Origin: Phycisphaerales bacterium
Lineage (GTDB): Bacteria; Planctomycetota; Phycisphaerae; Phycisphaerales; SM1A02
NCBI GenBank assembly: GCA_009691705.1
Contig: SIAR01000008.1
Location: 17,134 to 81,133, forward strand
Direction of reading: 5' to 3'
DNA: 64,000 nt
The translations under genes and the position numbers were made by a program. This document shows positions 10,383 to 19,422 of the stretch, one piece after another (position 1 is the stretch's first letter; every line of letters starts with the position of its first letter). Below the pieces are notes generated by a model. That model saw only the letters and a list, made by a program, of their open reading frames with translations. It had not been told where the DNA came from and made no database searches.

Positions 10383-11717
10383 GTGTTTGAGGTGCTCACG
10401 GTTGGTGCCTTCGCCGTCGGTTGCGGCATGGCGTTGTTGAGTCCGTCGTGGGGGCTTGCCCTCGTGATGGTCATGTACACACTCGAACAAGCGCTTCAAG
10501 CGTCATCGCCAATCTTTCTCAACATTCTCCCGCTCGCCAACGTGCTCACAGCGCTCGCAGTTGGAATCGGTGCGTTGCGCGCAATCGGCGCACAGGATCG
10601 CCCGGCGCTGGGCTACTTCTCATTCGTCTGGTTGGGAACAGCAGCACTCTTTGTCTGGTCGGTCGTCACGATGTTGTGGAGTCCATCGGTGGGCACGGGC
10701 ATGCCACTGATCACGAACGGCTTTCCGTATCTGGTGCTCTTCGTCTGGGTCTCACCACTCCTGGTCGACGATATCGAATCGCTGGCCAAGTTTCTGCGCA
10801 TCTTCTTGTTCTACGCACTTGTCGTGGTGGTGCTCGTCATCACCAATCCGTCGTTTACATTTTGGTCGGGTCGACTGGGGCTCAATCTGAGCGCGATTGT
10901 TCGAACGAATCCCCTAGCGATGGGAGAACTCGGCGGAAACCTCTTGCTCGTGGCAGCACTTTTTCGCGTTGGAGCGGGGTCAGTTTTCACCAACATCTTG
11001 CGCGTTTCTGGGTTCTTCCTCGGGGCGATCTTGGCGCTGCAATCAGGATCGCGCGGGCAGATCGTCTTCGCCGTGCTCGTTGCGATCGCGTTCTATCCAG
11101 TCTCAGTGCGTCTCAAGAACATCATGGGATTTGTCTGGACGGTCGCCGGCGCGGTAGTGCTCGTGCCGACCGTTCTCTACGTTGCCTCGCTGATTCTGGG
11201 CGCATCGGAACTGCGTCGGTGGGATTCCGACACGCTGGCGGGCGGGTCTGAGATTCGCCTGCAAAACGTGCTCGATCTGCTGGGGGAATTCTTGCGCAGC
11301 CCAGCTGCATGGGTTGTAGGACTGGGATTCAACGCGTTTACGGCGATCACCAAGGCGGGATCGGAGCCCTATTCGCACGTGATGTTTATCGACGTTCTCG
11401 CCGAACTCGGCATTCCGATGTTTGTGTTGTTCACAATCATGATGATCGTGACATTCAAGAACGCGATCTGGCTCTTTCAAAGATTCGCAGATGACCCAGT
11501 TGCACGCACGACGCTTTCAGTGATCTACGCGCTCTTCGTTTACCAACTCTTGCTCGTCAACAAGCAGGGATACCTGTGGGCCGCGATGACATTCTTTTTT
11601 CTCATTGTCGCGCTTGCCCGTCTTCGCCGACGGACAGAAGAGACCGACTATGATTCTTTGTTGATGCGCGAGGATGATCCCGAGTTAGAACACGGTGGGA
11701 AAGCGCAGCCCGAATAA
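10383..11717 (+). CDS. O-antigen polymerase/ligase-like (Wzy/WaaL-type) membrane protein
   Basis: About 444 residues with roughly 11-12 hydrophobic segments and a large loop late in the protein (SGSRGQIVFAVLV, then LGFNAFTAITKAGSEPYSHVMFIDVLAELG). The pattern 'S.SR...' followed by a periplasmic loop with H and a 'LaElG' helix is characteristic of the Wzy_C/O-antigen ligase superfamily. It would polymerise or ligate lipid-linked glycan in the periplasm. Start choice is difficult. GTG 10383 has a GAGG 7 bases upstream, and GTG 10362 is an alternative. The strongest Shine-Dalgarno (AAAGGAG, about 10328) instead leads to an ATG at 10343 in another frame that stops after 15 codons. Three bases separate it from asnB. 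Confidence 0.8.
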   Translation: MFEVLTVGAFAVGCGMALLSPSWGLALVMVMYTLEQALQASSPIFLNILPLANVLTALAVGIGALRAIGAQDRPALGYFSFVWLGTAALFVWSVVTMLWSPSVGTGMPLITNGFPYLVLFVWVSPLLVDDIESLAKFLRIFLFYALVVVVLVITNPSFTFWSGRLGLNLSAIVRTNPLAMGELGGNLLLVAALFRVGAGSVFTNILRVSGFFLGAILALQSGSRGQIVFAVLVAIAFYPVSVRLKNIMGFVWTVAGAVVLVPTVLYVASLILGASELRRWDSDTLAGGSEIRLQNVLDLLGEFLRSPAAWVVGLGFNAFTAITKAGSEPYSHVMFIDVLAELGIPMFVLFTIMMIVTFKNAIWLFQRFADDPVARTTLSVIYALFVYQLLLVNKQGYLWAAMTFFFLIVALARLRRRTEETDYDSLLMREDDPELEHGGKAQPE

Positions 11718-11720
11718 CCC

Positions 11721-13661
11721 ATGTGTGGAATTTTTGGAATCATCTCAAGAACTGGGCTGCGTGATGGTGATCACGAGCTAATCCGCCATCTCGCTGCGGC
11801 GCTGGTGCATCGCGGTCCAGATGGCGAGGGATTCATCGACGCGCCAAACGTTGCGCTGGGAATGCGCCGTCTCGCAATCATCGATCTGAAGGGTGGATGG
11901 CAACCACTTTTCAGCGAAGACAAGTCAATCGCGCTTGTTGCCAACGGCGAGATCTACAACTTTGTCGAGTTGCGCAGAGACCTCGAGGCGCGTGGTCACC
12001 ACTTTCACACAAAAAGTGACTGCGAGACGATCGCCCATTTGTACGAGGAATATGGGTCAGACTGCGTCAAGCACCTGCGCGGAATGTTCGCGTTTGCGCT
12101 GCTCGATCGCACAAAGAGGCGCGTGCTCATAGCACGCGACCGCATCGGCGAGAAACCGCTGTATCTAGCGTGGAAGGGCGATCGACTCGTCTTTGCAAGC
12201 GAAATGCGCGGACTCATCGCCTCGGGAGCGGTGCCATTCGAGATCAATCCAGGGGGAGTGAATCTCTACATGCACTATGGATTTGTGCCCGAACCGTTCA
12301 CGTGCGTGCGCGGGGTCGAGAAATTGCTCGGTGGGCATCTCATTGAGATCGATCTCGATCAATGGAACGTGAAACAGCGGTGCTGGTGGCGGATGGAAGA
12401 TGCTCCCGCCATCGACGCAGAGCCCGGTCCAACAATTCGGGCCGCCCTCGAAGAACTATCGACGCTCGTTGTGCGATCGGACGTGCCAGTGGGTATCGCA
12501 CTTTCGGGCGGTGTTGATTCAAGCCTGATCGCGATGTTGGCACAGCGCGAACTGCACGACAAGGTGACAGCATTCTCCATTGGCTACGAAGGCAGGGCGT
12601 GGCAAGATGAAACGGCGATGGCAAAGGAGTTCGCCGATCAGGTTGGCATCAAGATGCATATTCGTCAGATGAGCACGAAAGACGCTGCGGACACATTCGC
12701 CGATACCTGTTTCATCCGCGACGACCCAACAGCTGACTTGGCGGGATCGAGTTACCACGCAGTGATGCAGATGGCGCGTGAGCATGGCGTTCCGGTCATG
12801 CTCATGGGTCACGGCGGAGATGAGCTTTTCTGGGGATACAAGTGGTTGCGCGATGCGGCGATTCGCTGTGATAGACGTGAAAAGATGCGGCGTGGCGAGG
12901 CCGGCGTCGGCAGTTACCTAGAAGTAAGAAAGCCGCCAATCAGTTGGACGGGGGCAATCGATTGGCTCGAACAGGGGGCAGGTCTTGTGAAGGGCTATCA
13001 GAATTGGTCGCAAGACAAACACGCCCATCGCCATCAACTGCCGTGCTGGGACCCGCACAGCACGTGGCGATTTGCTGATGCGATGGCGCCGGCGATACTG
13101 GAGTGTTGGGATGAAGCAAAGCTCACCGATCCAACGGCAATTTTTCGGGGAGAGCAGTTCTATCCGCGAACCGACATCTCACTGACAAAGCTCGTGAGCG
13201 AGACGTACCTGACGGTCAATGGCATCGCCCAAGGAGACCGACTCAGCATGGCGACGAGTGTCGAGTGTCGCTTGCCATTCGTTGACTATCGACTGATCGA
13301 AACAGTGATCGGCCTTCGCAAGGCGCGACCCGATCACTATCTCGCACCAAAGACGTGGTTGCGCGAAGCATCGAAAGACATCGTTCCGAAGTACGTCTTC
13401 GATCGGTCGAAACGCGGTTTTTCGCCACCCTGGCGCCGTTGGTATGAGGTGATCTTCGCGCGTCACATCGGCGATTTGCGCAATGGCGAACTCGTTCGCG
13501 CTGGAATCCTGCGCCGCGGTGCGTACGACAACGTGCACCGCACGACCGGTTGGCTCGGCCGCCCATATCCGCTACTCATTCACATGTTGGTGTTGGAATG
13601 TTGGGCTCAGGGGATGGCCCGCGCCGCCGCAAACGCGCCCAAGGCAAGCGTCGTTTCATGA
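11721..13661 (+). CDS. asnB: asparagine synthase (glutamine-hydrolysing)-like amidotransferase, copy 1
   Basis: A 646-residue class II glutamine amidotransferase. The N-terminal nucleophile Cys2 is present (MCGIFGIISRTG), followed by HRGPDGEGF and NGEIYNFVELR of the glutaminase half. The synthetase half holds the PP-loop SGGVDSSLIAML near residue 257 and the later GHGGDELFWGYKW. In capsule and exopolysaccharide loci such enzymes often amidate a sugar acid or a precursor instead of making free asparagine, so the substrate is open. A second, clearly different copy occurs at 19423. Its TGA overlaps the ATG of the downstream flippase (ATGA at 13658), showing translational coupling. Confidence 0.88.
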   Translation: MCGIFGIISRTGLRDGDHELIRHLAAALVHRGPDGEGFIDAPNVALGMRRLAIIDLKGGWQPLFSEDKSIALVANGEIYNFVELRRDLEARGHHFHTKSDCETIAHLYEEYGSDCVKHLRGMFAFALLDRTKRRVLIARDRIGEKPLYLAWKGDRLVFASEMRGLIASGAVPFEINPGGVNLYMHYGFVPEPFTCVRGVEKLLGGHLIEIDLDQWNVKQRCWWRMEDAPAIDAEPGPTIRAALEELSTLVVRSDVPVGIALSGGVDSSLIAMLAQRELHDKVTAFSIGYEGRAWQDETAMAKEFADQVGIKMHIRQMSTKDAADTFADTCFIRDDPTADLAGSSYHAVMQMAREHGVPVMLMGHGGDELFWGYKWLRDAAIRCDRREKMRRGEAGVGSYLEVRKPPISWTGAIDWLEQGAGLVKGYQNWSQDKHAHRHQLPCWDPHSTWRFADAMAPAILECWDEAKLTDPTAIFRGEQFYPRTDISLTKLVSETYLTVNGIAQGDRLSMATSVECRLPFVDYRLIETVIGLRKARPDHYLAPKTWLREASKDIVPKYVFDRSKRGFSPPWRRWYEVIFARHIGDLRNGELVRAGILRRGAYDNVHRTTGWLGRPYPLLIHMLVLECWAQGMARAAANAPKASVVS

Positions 13662-15193
13662 GCGCACAAGCGCCAGGACTCGCCGCGACAGCAGCCCGCG
13701 GAACAAGTTGGACCTCGGGGCAAGCAATCGTCAACAAACTCGCGACCGTTGCTGCGATGTGGGTGGTAGCCCTTCGGCTCACGCCCGACGAGTTTGGATT
13801 GGCGTCACTCACCCTAGCTGTCGGCATGTTTCTCGTGATCCTTCCGCCGATGACAGTCGGGGATGTCTTGGTAACCCACCGTAAGCGTTTCGAGTTGATT
13901 GCGCCAATCGCCACCCGTATTGCCGCGCTCGTCGGTCTCGCTACGACAGCCTTGATTGCCCTCGCGGCTCCGGTGATCGGCGTTGTCTTCGACCAGTGGC
14001 CAACAGGAATGCTGGTTGGACTCGTCTGGGTCGTATCGCTTAGACCTATTGGTGATGGCATCGCGACCGTCGCACTCTCGCGCCTTCGCATCAACTTTCA
14101 GTATCGGTCGATTGCAATCATCGATGGATCGACCCAACTAGGGGCGACACTCGCCACCGTTGTCATGGCGTTCATGAATTGCAGCGCACTCTCGCTAGTG
14201 CTGCCGCAGGTTGTGGCGATGTTTGTGAAAGCATTTTGGTACCGGTCGAAGCAACAGGATGGCGCGCAAACACCAACTCAACCACCAGCGCGATCGACCA
14301 ACGCTTGGCATCACGCGCGTATTCAGAAGCGCATCATCCATGAGTTCCTACTCGCCGCAAGCGCGCAGTATGTCCACAACATTCTGGTGCTCCTACCCGC
14401 ACTCGTGCTGAGTTACTTTGCGAGCGAAGAGCAGACTGGTCTCTATGCGTTTGCATTCATGCTCTCTGCGCAAGCCAACGGACTTGTGGCAGCACAACTC
14501 GGAACTGTGCTTCAGCCAATCTTTGTTCACCTTGGCCAGAGTGTTACTCGTCAAGCCGATGGGTTTCTGCGTGTGGTGCGGGTGATTGGTGCGATCGCCG
14601 TCCCCGTCTGCCTCTTGCAGGCTGCCCTCGCTGAACCACTCTTTAGGCTCTTCTTTCCCGCGAAATGGGATGGCGCCATCCTCATCTTCTCGGTGCTCAG
14701 CATGATGGAAGCGGCGTACTTCGCCACCGCACCCACGATGGCACTCCTGCGCGCGCAAGGAAGATTTGGAACATACTTCGTCTGGCAGGCATCACAGTTT
14801 TCGCTTTCGCTCATCGCATATTCAATTGCTGCAACACAACACGGCGCGATTGGAGTCGCAATTGCCGCCGCAGTCATTTGGGGGGCCAGCCTTCCAGTGG
14901 CGATGTGGCTGTGTGTTCGTCCAGTGGGAGGAACCGCATGGTCGGCGCTCAAAGTCTTCATCGCTCCATGGACGACCGCTGCTCCCATCGCCGTTGCCGC
15001 ATGGTGCGCGTGGAGTCTGCTTTCGCCATACGACACGAGCGGAAAGTTGATTTCACTCTTTGTGATTGGCCCGATCGCGCTGGGTTGCGCGCTCTGGCTC
15101 ACCAGCATCAGTCAGCCGGCCGCCTACGCAGAACTTCTGCCGATGACACAAAGGGTTTTTGCGCGGCTGGGTATCAAAGTGAGGCAGAGATAG
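13658..15193 (+). CDS. oligosaccharide flippase (Wzx-like), second copy
   Basis: A 511-residue membrane protein with 12-14 hydrophobic segments. The start is the ATG at 13658, which overlaps the asnB stop (ATGA). The N-terminal part reads GTSWTSGQAIVNKL then LRLTPDEFGLASLTLAV, the polysaccharide-biosynthesis (Wzx) signature in which a 'P.EFG' follows helix 1. LLPALVLSYFASEEQTGLYAFAF is the repeated signature in the second half. It likely flips the lipid-linked repeat unit made by the glycosyltransferases downstream. The first flippase at 151 has the same fold but a different sequence, so the locus may export two glycans or one of the two may be a distant paralogue. Confidence 0.85.
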   Translation: MSAQAPGLAATAARGTSWTSGQAIVNKLATVAAMWVVALRLTPDEFGLASLTLAVGMFLVILPPMTVGDVLVTHRKRFELIAPIATRIAALVGLATTALIALAAPVIGVVFDQWPTGMLVGLVWVVSLRPIGDGIATVALSRLRINFQYRSIAIIDGSTQLGATLATVVMAFMNCSALSLVLPQVVAMFVKAFWYRSKQQDGAQTPTQPPARSTNAWHHARIQKRIIHEFLLAASAQYVHNILVLLPALVLSYFASEEQTGLYAFAFMLSAQANGLVAAQLGTVLQPIFVHLGQSVTRQADGFLRVVRVIGAIAVPVCLLQAALAEPLFRLFFPAKWDGAILIFSVLSMMEAAYFATAPTMALLRAQGRFGTYFVWQASQFSLSLIAYSIAATQHGAIGVAIAAAVIWGASLPVAMWLCVRPVGGTAWSALKVFIAPWTTAAPIAVAAWCAWSLLSPYDTSGKLISLFVIGPIALGCALWLTSISQPAAYAELLPMTQRVFARLGIKVRQR

Positions 15194-15253
15194 AGTTCTG
15201 TAACCAAGACCGATGCAGACTTGCGCGCCGTTAGCTAAACTCACGTTCTAATC

Positions 15254-16474
15254 GTGGGTCAGAGGGTAAAAGCATCAGTAACTGCGCGAGCGCGTCCCCA
15301 AGTCGCTGTGGTGTATCACTTCTTTCCCCACTACCGCGAACCAATCGTGGAAGAACTCGCTCGAAGCGCTCACGCCGACTTCACCTTTGTCGGAGACGAC
15401 CACGACTTCCTGACGGACGTTAAGGCTGCGACCTTTACCGACAAAGTTCGCTTTATTCTCGCCCCGACGCGCAAGATGTTTGGGCGATACATGTGGCAGT
15501 GGGGAGCGGTTCGCATTGCATTCGATAGACGTTTCGACACGATCGTTTTTCATCCAGGACCCCACTGGCCCTGCACATGGCTCGGCGCAATTCTCGCGCG
15601 GCTGATCGGAAAGCGGGTGCTTTTCTGGGGCCACGGTTACCTCGCCGCCCCGAGCGGGCTCAAAGGCGTCGCCCGCCGCGCACTAAACGCCATACCGCAT
15701 GAGCACTTGTTTTATGGTCGGTGGGCGAAACAATTCGCAATGGATACGGGGTGGGATCCAGCGAAGCTGCATGTCATTGGCAACAGCCTCGATCTCACCA
15801 AGCAGGCCGAGCAGCGCGCCGCGGTGACTTCGAAGGAATTGGTGGCACTTCGCGAGAAACTCTTCGATGACCCTACGCTTCCAATCGCATTCTGTTCCTG
15901 TCGGTTGCAGCCAGCCAAGCGGCTCGACATGCTCGTGGGAGCACTCGCGCAACTCAGAGCGCAGGGGGTTGGAGCAAACCTACTCATTGTTGGCGAGGGT
16001 GCGTGCCGCAAAGACCTCGAGGAGTACGCCCACAGAGCAGGAATTGATGCACATTTCACGGGAGCGTGCTACGACGAGGGTGAACTCGCGCGCTACATCT
16101 CGGCATCCGATGTGACCGTTTCGCCTGGCTTCGTCGGTTTGACCGCGATCCACTCGATGGCGTTTGGAGTTCCAGTCGTCACCCACAGCACGATGGCGTT
16201 TCAAGTTCCTGAAGTCGAGGCAATCATCCCCGGAGCAACCGGCGACCTGTTCGAGCGGGGCAGTGTCAACGATCTTGCGAGCGTCATGAAGCCATGGCTT
16301 GAGCGCGAGAGCGACCGCACGCAGTCGCGCAAAGCGTGTCACGCGATGGTAGAGAGGTTTTGGTCACCCGCCTTTCAGGTCGGAGCGATTGAGCGAGCGA
16401 TCCTTGGTTATCCTGCAGATGACCTGTGGTTTTTTCGCAACACAATTCCGCTCACCGACCCCGCGTCGCGGTGA
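15254..16474 (+). CDS. GT4-family glycosyltransferase, paralogue A
   Basis: A 406-residue GT-B glycosyltransferase that starts at GTG 15254. The N-terminal domain starts with VAVVYHFFPHYREPIVEEL, followed by FHPGPHWPCTWLGAILAR and LFWGHGYLA. The C-terminal domain shows FCSCRLQPAKRLDMLVGAL, LLIVGEG and SPGFVGLTAIHSMAFGVPVV. That last motif replaces the usual GT4 EX7E region (EG...LEAMA) and defines a 'GLT.IHS' branch also known from other capsule loci. It would transfer a sugar from a nucleotide donor to a lipid-linked acceptor at the cytoplasmic face. Two close paralogues follow (16426, 18187). The 3' end overlaps paralogue B by 49 bp. Donor sugar unknown. Confidence 0.87.
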   Translation: MGQRVKASVTARARPQVAVVYHFFPHYREPIVEELARSAHADFTFVGDDHDFLTDVKAATFTDKVRFILAPTRKMFGRYMWQWGAVRIAFDRRFDTIVFHPGPHWPCTWLGAILARLIGKRVLFWGHGYLAAPSGLKGVARRALNAIPHEHLFYGRWAKQFAMDTGWDPAKLHVIGNSLDLTKQAEQRAAVTSKELVALREKLFDDPTLPIAFCSCRLQPAKRLDMLVGALAQLRAQGVGANLLIVGEGACRKDLEEYAHRAGIDAHFTGACYDEGELARYISASDVTVSPGFVGLTAIHSMAFGVPVVTHSTMAFQVPEVEAIIPGATGDLFERGSVNDLASVMKPWLERESDRTQSRKACHAMVERFWSPAFQVGAIERAILGYPADDLWFFRNTIPLTDPASR

Positions 16475-17610
16475 TTTATCACTTCTTCGCGCACTACCGC
16501 GAACCAATCGTCGAACGGCTTGCGCGAAGCACTGTGGCAAAGTTCACTTTCTGCGGCGACGACCATGACTACGAGAGCACGATTAAGCGTGCAGTGTTCA
16601 GCGCGGCTGTCGACTTTCGACCCTGCCCGACCAAGCGAATATTTCGCTCGATCATGTGGCAACGCGGAATCATTCGCATCGCCCTCTCGCGAGAATTCGA
16701 CCAAATTGTGCTTCTGGGCAATCCTTTTTGGATCGCAACATGGTTCGCCGCCATCGCCGGTCGCCTGAGCGGCAAGCGTGTGTTCTTCTGGAGTCACGGA
16801 TTTCTCGCGCCCCCGCGAAGACTAAAAGGAATGTTGCGACGAGTCTTCTTCGGGCTCGCTCACAAGCACCTCTTTTATGGGCGCTGGGCTAAGCAAAACG
16901 CGATGGATCTGGGATGGGATCCCGCTCTCTTGCACGTCGTTCACAACAGTCTCAACATCGAGTCGCAGATTCGCGAGCGCAGTTTGATCAACCAGGGCGA
17001 GCTAACCGCACTGCGCGCAGAGCTCTTTCGCGACCCCACTCTGCCAATCGCTTTCTGCTCATGCCGCCTACAACCATCAAAGAAACTCGACATGCTCGTG
17101 GCAGCACTCGCGACTCTCGCAAGGCAGGGGGTTGCGGCGAACCTACTACTGATTGGAGATGGATCGTCCCGCAGCGAACTCGAGCGGCTGACGCGCGAGG
17201 CGAAGATCGATGCGCATTTTGCCGGTCCCTGCTACGACGAGTCGCGGCTCGCGCGACTAGTGAGCGCATCGGACGTCTGCGTCTCGCCGGGATTTGTCGG
17301 CCTCACTGCGATTCACAGCATGATTTATGGAGTGCCCGTGGTGACCCACGGAACGATGGGCAAGCAAGCGCCCGAAGTTGAGGCGATTATCCCCGGCGTG
17401 ACGGGCGACTTGTTTGAACAAGACAATGTCGACGATCTCGCCCGCGTGATGCGTCCGTGGCTCGATCAAAGCGTCGATCGCGGCGCGACACGCATGTCGT
17501 GTGAGCAGATGGTCGAGAATCGCTGGTCGCCGTCATTTCAACAGAGCGCGATCGAACACGCGGTGCTGGGCTATCCTGCGGATGACTTGTGCCTGATCAA
17601 ACCCAAATGA
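16426..17610 (+). CDS. GT4-family glycosyltransferase, paralogue B
   Basis: A 394-residue paralogue of the preceding protein. It starts at GTG 16426, inside the 3' end of copy A. Shared landmarks are VAVIYHFFAHYREPIVERL, FCGDDHDY, HKHLFYGRWAKQNAMDLGWDP, FCSCRLQPSKKLDMLV and GLTAIHSMIYGVPVVTHGTM. It differs most in the middle of the N-terminal (acceptor-side) domain, where A and C have FHPxPHWPCTW and B has LLGNPFWIATW. That suggests a changed acceptor with a conserved donor half. The classical acidic EX7E residues are absent, as in its paralogues. It is followed 13 bp later by an acyltransferase. Confidence 0.87.
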   Translation: MVFSQHNSAHRPRVAVIYHFFAHYREPIVERLARSTVAKFTFCGDDHDYESTIKRAVFSAAVDFRPCPTKRIFRSIMWQRGIIRIALSREFDQIVLLGNPFWIATWFAAIAGRLSGKRVFFWSHGFLAPPRRLKGMLRRVFFGLAHKHLFYGRWAKQNAMDLGWDPALLHVVHNSLNIESQIRERSLINQGELTALRAELFRDPTLPIAFCSCRLQPSKKLDMLVAALATLARQGVAANLLLIGDGSSRSELERLTREAKIDAHFAGPCYDESRLARLVSASDVCVSPGFVGLTAIHSMIYGVPVVTHGTMGKQAPEVEAIIPGVTGDLFEQDNVDDLARVMRPWLDQSVDRGATRMSCEQMVENRWSPSFQQSAIEHAVLGYPADDLCLIKPK

Positions 17611-17623
17611 GGAGTGTGCATAC

Positions 17624-18190
17624 GTGATTCGACGACTGCTCGGTCGCGGTGGATTGTTTCTGTTTCTGCGGGGGAGAATCATGGCGTGGCGACGGTTTCG
17701 CCATGGACTCAAACACGTCGATGCGACCTTTTACATGGGGCCAAACTGCCAAGTGATGAAGGACCTCGTGGCTGGTCCGTACTCATTCATCAACAATGAC
17801 TGCGTGATTCAAGGAGGAGTAACGCTCGGGCGATATGCGCTGATCGGACCATTCGTCGCAGTGGTTGGCGCAGATCATCGCCCTGATCTGCCGGGCGTTC
17901 CAAACGTCTTCAGCGGGCGACCGCCGATCCTCAAGACTGTGATTGAAGATGATGCATGGATCGGTCATGGCGCCACCATCATGCACGGAGTGCGTGTTGG
18001 TCGCGGAGCGATCGTCGCCGCGGGGGCCGTTGTGACGAAAGATGTTCCACCCTATGAGATTCACGGCGGAATTCCAGCGCGCAAGATTAGTGAACGCTTC
18101 CCAAACCCACTGGATCGCGCCCGACATGACGCGATGCTCAGCGGTCCACTCGTGCGCGGTCAACTGGCTCGCCCACAACTCGATTCGTGA
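17624..18190 (+). CDS. left-handed beta-helix (hexapeptide repeat) acyltransferase
   Basis: A 188-residue LbH acyltransferase that starts at GTG 17624. Hexapeptide turns with the [LIV]Gxxxx periodicity run from about residue 45 to 150 (for example GGVTLGRYALIGPF, DDAWIGHGATIMHG, VRVGRGAIVAAGAVVTKDV). The sequence resembles sugar O-acetyltransferases of the CysE/LacA/WcaF type. VVGADHRPD supplies the catalytic-type His, and IPARKISER is the usual exit after the helix. It probably acetylates a sugar of the repeat unit using acetyl-CoA. It lies between two GT4 paralogues and its TGA overlaps the GTG of paralogue C, so it belongs to the same operon. Confidence 0.85.
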   Translation: MIRRLLGRGGLFLFLRGRIMAWRRFRHGLKHVDATFYMGPNCQVMKDLVAGPYSFINNDCVIQGGVTLGRYALIGPFVAVVGADHRPDLPGVPNVFSGRPPILKTVIEDDAWIGHGATIMHGVRVGRGAIVAAGAVVTKDVPPYEIHGGIPARKISERFPNPLDRARHDAMLSGPLVRGQLARPQLDS

Positions 18191-19353
18191 TGCAGCCGCG
18201 CAGACCAAACGTCGCAGTCGTCTACCACTTCTATCCGCACTACCGAACAGCGATCATCGAGGCGCTCGCGCGAAGCGCCCGGGCGCAGTTCACATTCTTT
18301 GGTGACGATCACGAGTATCTGCATTCGATCGAACCGGCGATCTTGAGTGATGCAGTGCAACGCGTGCTCGCGCCGACCTATCACATCGGCGGTCCATTCA
18401 TGTGGCAGTGGGGGGCGGTTCGCATCGCCTTCAACCCCGCGTTTGACACGATCATCTTTCATCCCGTGCCACACTGGCCATGCACCTGGATCGGCGCAAT
18501 TCTCGCACGATTCATGGGAAAGCGGGTGGTGTTTTGGGGGCACGGATTTTTGGCGCCTCCCAGCGGATTCAACGGCCTCGTCCGCCGCGCGCTGCATTCG
18601 CTAGCCCACGTGCACATGTTTTACGGCCGCCGCGCCAAGCACTTGGCAATCAACTTGGGATGGCCCCCCGAGAAACTGCACGTGATCTACAACAGCCAAG
18701 ACTTGAGCCGGCAGATCGAAGCCCGCGAACTGGTGACCGACGAGCGCCGCGGCGAGATTCGCCGCCAACTCTTTGGCGATGCTCACACGCCAGTCGTTGT
18801 CTGCCCTTCTCGCCTCGTCGCGGTACGGCGCATCGACTTGTTGATCGAGGCGGCTGCAGAACTGAAGCGGCGCGGCGTCACCGTCAACATTCTGCTCATT
18901 GGCGATGGACCCGAGCGCGCATCTCTAGAGGAACTCGCCGCCAAACATGGGTTGCGCGCGCACTTCGAGGGGGCCTGTTACGACGAGTCGCGCCTCGCCG
19001 AACTGATCATGGCATCGAATGTCACCGTTGCTCCAGGGCGGGTTGGACTCACAGTTATCCACAGCATGGCGTATGGAGTCCCCGTGATTTCGCACGGCGA
19101 TGCCAACGACCAAGCCCCTGAATGGGAAGCGATCATTCCGGGCAAAACTGGCTCATGTTTCGCGAAGGGCAGCGTCGAGTCGCTCGCAGGGGCGATCCTG
19201 CCATGGTTACAGACACCCTATCCGACCCACCAAGTGCAGGAATCCTGTCGGGCAATCGTGAACCGTTTCTGGACTCCGACGTATCAGCGACGCGCAATTG
19301 AGCGCGCTGTCTGCGGCGAAGATGCCGATGACTTGTTCGACATCCGTTCATAG
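18187..19353 (+). CDS. GT4-family glycosyltransferase, paralogue C
   Basis: A 388-residue third member of the GT4 set. The start is GTG 18187, which overlaps the previous stop, or the ATG at 18190. It shares VAVVYHFYPHYRTAIIEAL, FHPVPHWPCTWIGAILAR, VFWGHGFLAPPSG and GLTVIHSMAYGVPVISHG with copy A. It is closer to A than to B in the N-terminal half, and the DNA is also nearly identical there around 15554-15600 and 18474-18520. This indicates duplication within the locus. The C-terminal half has PSRLVAVRRIDLLIEA and LLIGDGPERASLEELA for donor binding. The probable role is successive addition of sugars to one repeat unit; donor and linkage are unknown. Confidence 0.87.
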   Translation: MMQPRRPNVAVVYHFYPHYRTAIIEALARSARAQFTFFGDDHEYLHSIEPAILSDAVQRVLAPTYHIGGPFMWQWGAVRIAFNPAFDTIIFHPVPHWPCTWIGAILARFMGKRVVFWGHGFLAPPSGFNGLVRRALHSLAHVHMFYGRRAKHLAINLGWPPEKLHVIYNSQDLSRQIEARELVTDERRGEIRRQLFGDAHTPVVVCPSRLVAVRRIDLLIEAAAELKRRGVTVNILLIGDGPERASLEELAAKHGLRAHFEGACYDESRLAELIMASNVTVAPGRVGLTVIHSMAYGVPVISHGDANDQAPEWEAIIPGKTGSCFAKGSVESLAGAILPWLQTPYPTHQVQESCRAIVNRFWTPTYQRRAIERAVCGEDADDLFDIRS

Positions 19354-19422
19354 ACACCGCCCGCTTCGCTCGCGCCCCGCGCTTGCGGATCGCGCACTAT
19401 TCTTGATCGCTCTCTCAACTCC

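Noticed and set aside
9531..10499. Minus-strand frame of 322 aa opposite the secreted TIM-barrel-like gene
   Set aside because: It is a shadow of the + gene with high Cys, Trp and His content and no domain.
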